Below are positions 5,313-6,208 of a stretch of DNA of 6,208 bases, piece after piece (position 1 is the stretch's first letter; every line of letters starts with the position of its first letter). Origin of the DNA: Candidatus Uhrbacteria bacterium (GTDB lineage Bacteria > Patescibacteriota > Patescibacteriia > SG8-24); the NCBI GenBank assembly GCA_016205965.1, contig JACQSM010000033.1:1-6208 (forward strand). The letters run 5' to 3'. Under the pieces are notes generated by a model. That model was given only the letters and a program-made list of their open reading frames with translations, ran no database searches and had not been told where the DNA came from. The position numbers and the translations under genes were made by a program.

Positions 5313-6038
5313 TCACAGAGCCGGTCGTATACGAGTGAGGGCAGTCAGCGTGTAGAGCGCCTTGTTGACGTTCTTGGCGCCGCCTTCGGGCCATTCGGCA
5401 TGCAGCAGGACCTGCATCGAGGCCGCCGCCGCCGTCAGTCGCGGATCGTGGAAAGAGAGGAGGATCGTCTTTCGCCGCAACGACGCGGCTGACGATATGT
5501 CGGCGCAGCCCAAGGCCGCCAGCCAATTCGCCGCCGCCGCATCTATGATCGGCGGAATGACGCAGCCGTACTCCGCCCGATGTATGCTCCAGTCGTCGAC
5601 GCTCTGGTAGGTGGTCTTGGCCACCCTGGTCGTCGGTATCCGCATGATGCGGAGGATGTTGGCGATGTTGTCGAGCATGATGAAAGCGTCGCCGCCGCCC
5701 TTGGTCGAGGCTTCCATCGAAATGCGGGCGCCGGTTTTTTGGTGCCGGAAGACCACGTGGTAGGTGATGTCGCCTTCATTGACGTCCCTGACGACGGGAT
5801 CGTACTTCCAGCCTTCGGTCGGAACCTGAACGATCAGCCGGGAGTACCAGGCCGATCGGAAAGCGAATTCGAGCTCTTCCGGCTTTTGCCGCTCGGGCGG
5901 GCTGGGGAGCTTGTCGCGTACGGCGTCGCCGATGTCTGGCAGTCTGAAGGAGAGGCCGGCCTTGAAGACGGAGCCGAGTTTGCCGAGCTGGGCGCAACCG
6001 GTGGCGGTGAGCAGGAGCAAGAGCAAGGCAGGACGCAT
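5313..6038 (-). CDS. Predicted lipoprotein of unknown family
   Basis: A 241-aa protein with a lipoprotein signal peptide: MRPALLLLLLTATGC, where TATGC is an acceptable lipobox and C15 the lipidation site. It would therefore be anchored to a membrane facing the periplasm or outside. The mature part has a linker rich in Pro and charged residues (about 34-58), then a mixed alpha/beta domain with EFAFRSAWYSRLIVQVP (57-73), GWKYDPVV (76-83), ITYHVVFRHQKTGARISMEA (91-110) and helical segments such as FIMLDNIANILRIM (119-132) and PIIDAAAANWLAALGC (163-178). C159 and C178 could form a disulfide. I do not recognise the family; the fold of the middle part may be a beta-sheet sandwich. Start ATG 6038 is supported by a strong Shine-Dalgarno sequence, AAGGAGG, 4 nt upstream, unlike the other genes here. 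It converges with the DUF475 gene and ends at a clear terminator. Confidence 0.8.
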   Translation of the reverse strand: MRPALLLLLLTATGCAQLGKLGSVFKAGLSFRLPDIGDAVRDKLPSPPERQKPEELEFAFRSAWYSRLIVQVPTEGWKYDPVVRDVNEGDITYHVVFRHQKTGARISMEASTKGGGDAFIMLDNIANILRIMRIPTTRVAKTTYQSVDDWSIHRAEYGCVIPPIIDAAAANWLAALGCADISSAASLRRKTILLSFHDPRLTAAAASMQVLLHAEWPEGGAKNVNKALYTLTALTRIRPAL

Positions 6039-6041
6039 GGG

Positions 6042-6048
6042 GCCTCCT
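6042..6048 (-). promoter_or_regulatory. Strong Shine-Dalgarno sequence of the lipoprotein gene
   Basis: Read on the minus strand this is AAGGAGG, 4 nt before ATG 6038. It fixes the start of the lipoprotein. It is the only full anti-16S match before a gene start in the window, which makes the missing sites of the neighbouring genes more notable. Confidence 0.8.
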
Positions 6049-6078
6049 TGAGGCTTGTTGGGAAGGAACGTTCCCTTC

Positions 6079-6107
6079 AGGAAAGCATGCTTTCCGGTTT
6101 ATTTCAA
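6079..6107 (-). promoter_or_regulatory. Possible promoter with overlapping palindromic operator for the lipoprotein gene
   Basis: On the minus strand TTGAAA (6102-6107) lies 17 bp from TTTCCT (6079-6084), which is preceded by TGC as an extended -10. The -10 hexamer itself is weak. A perfect 16-bp palindrome, GGAAAGCATGCTTTCC (6080-6095), covers the -10 box and half the spacer. A second 10-bp palindrome, GGAACGTTCC (6065-6074), lies at the predicted start. A regulator binding here would block transcription. The palindrome could instead be a weak terminator of the upstream gene, but it has no T-run after it. Confidence 0.35.
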
Positions 6108-6135
6108 GGGCCGGTAGCGTCCCAGCTCGAGGTTG

Positions 6136-6208
6136 CTACTTTTTCAATTTCAGAGGGTCGATATTCATGATGTGAGCGCCTGCCAATTCGAGCGGCGCTT
6201 TTCCATTC
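6136..6208 (-). CDS. C-terminal end of an unidentified protein (partial, 5' end outside window)
   Basis: On the minus strand an open frame enters from the right edge and ends at TAG (6136-6138), giving 23 residues: NGKAPLELAGAHIM then NIDPLKLKK. The basic C-terminal tail and lack of stops are consistent with a real gene upstream of the lipoprotein gene and in the same direction, 97 bp away. NGKAPLELA faintly recalls an ankyrin-repeat consensus, but one fragment this short cannot support a family. No hydrophobic stretch is present. This frame is preferred because it stays open to the window edge; the evidence is thin. Confidence 0.4.
   Translation of the reverse strand, partial: NGKAPLELAGAHIMNIDPLKLKK

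Noticed and set aside
5580..6170. Plus-strand open frame across the lipoprotein gene.
   Set aside because: The opposite strand has a signal peptide, lipobox, strong ribosome binding site and terminator; the plus-strand frame has none of these.

Overview
The window is about 60% G+C and gene-dense, with no mobile element, CRISPR array, tRNA or rRNA. The source looks like an uncultivated bacterium. A DUF5652-type small membrane protein, a DUF475/TerC-like membrane protein, and promoters lying almost on top of start codons would fit lineages such as Patescibacteria, Elusimicrobiota or Omnitrophota, but the sequence alone does not settle this.

Layout, left to right: (1) the last 28 codons of a plus-strand membrane protein (to 88). 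(2) A convergent minus-strand gene (98-1621) encoding a GH130-type mannoside phosphorylase/hydrolase fused to a C-terminal cupin of the type II mannose-6-phosphate isomerase / mannose-1-phosphate guanylyltransferase class. (3) A 130-bp divergent promoter region. (4) A plus-strand gene (1752-3962) encoding a GT4-like glycosyltransferase fused to a second, helical six-hairpin-like domain. (5) A plus-strand 86-aa two-helix membrane protein (3989-4249), closed by a bidirectional terminator. (6) A plus-strand DUF475/TerC-like polytopic membrane protein (4334-5281), preceded by a possible five-codon minicistron. (7) A minus-strand 241-aa lipoprotein of unknown family (5313-6038) with its own terminator and a palindrome overlapping its probable promoter. 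(8) The last 23 codons of another minus-strand gene (6136-6207).

Genes 2 and 4 are the functional core. A sugar transferase and a GH130 enzyme fired from one divergent control region suggest a small pathway that builds and breaks down a mannose-containing oligosaccharide or glycoconjugate. The mannose-type cupin on the GH130 protein strengthens the link to mannose phosphate metabolism. The substrate cannot be read from the sequence.

The most unusual recurring signal is regulatory. Four genes have an extended -10 box (TGN plus a hexamer) placed so that the predicted transcript starts within about 0-14 nt of the start codon, and three of the four lack any Shine-Dalgarno sequence. The lipoprotein gene, in contrast, has a strong AAGGAGG. 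This implies that leaderless or near-leaderless initiation is used side by side with the ordinary mechanism.
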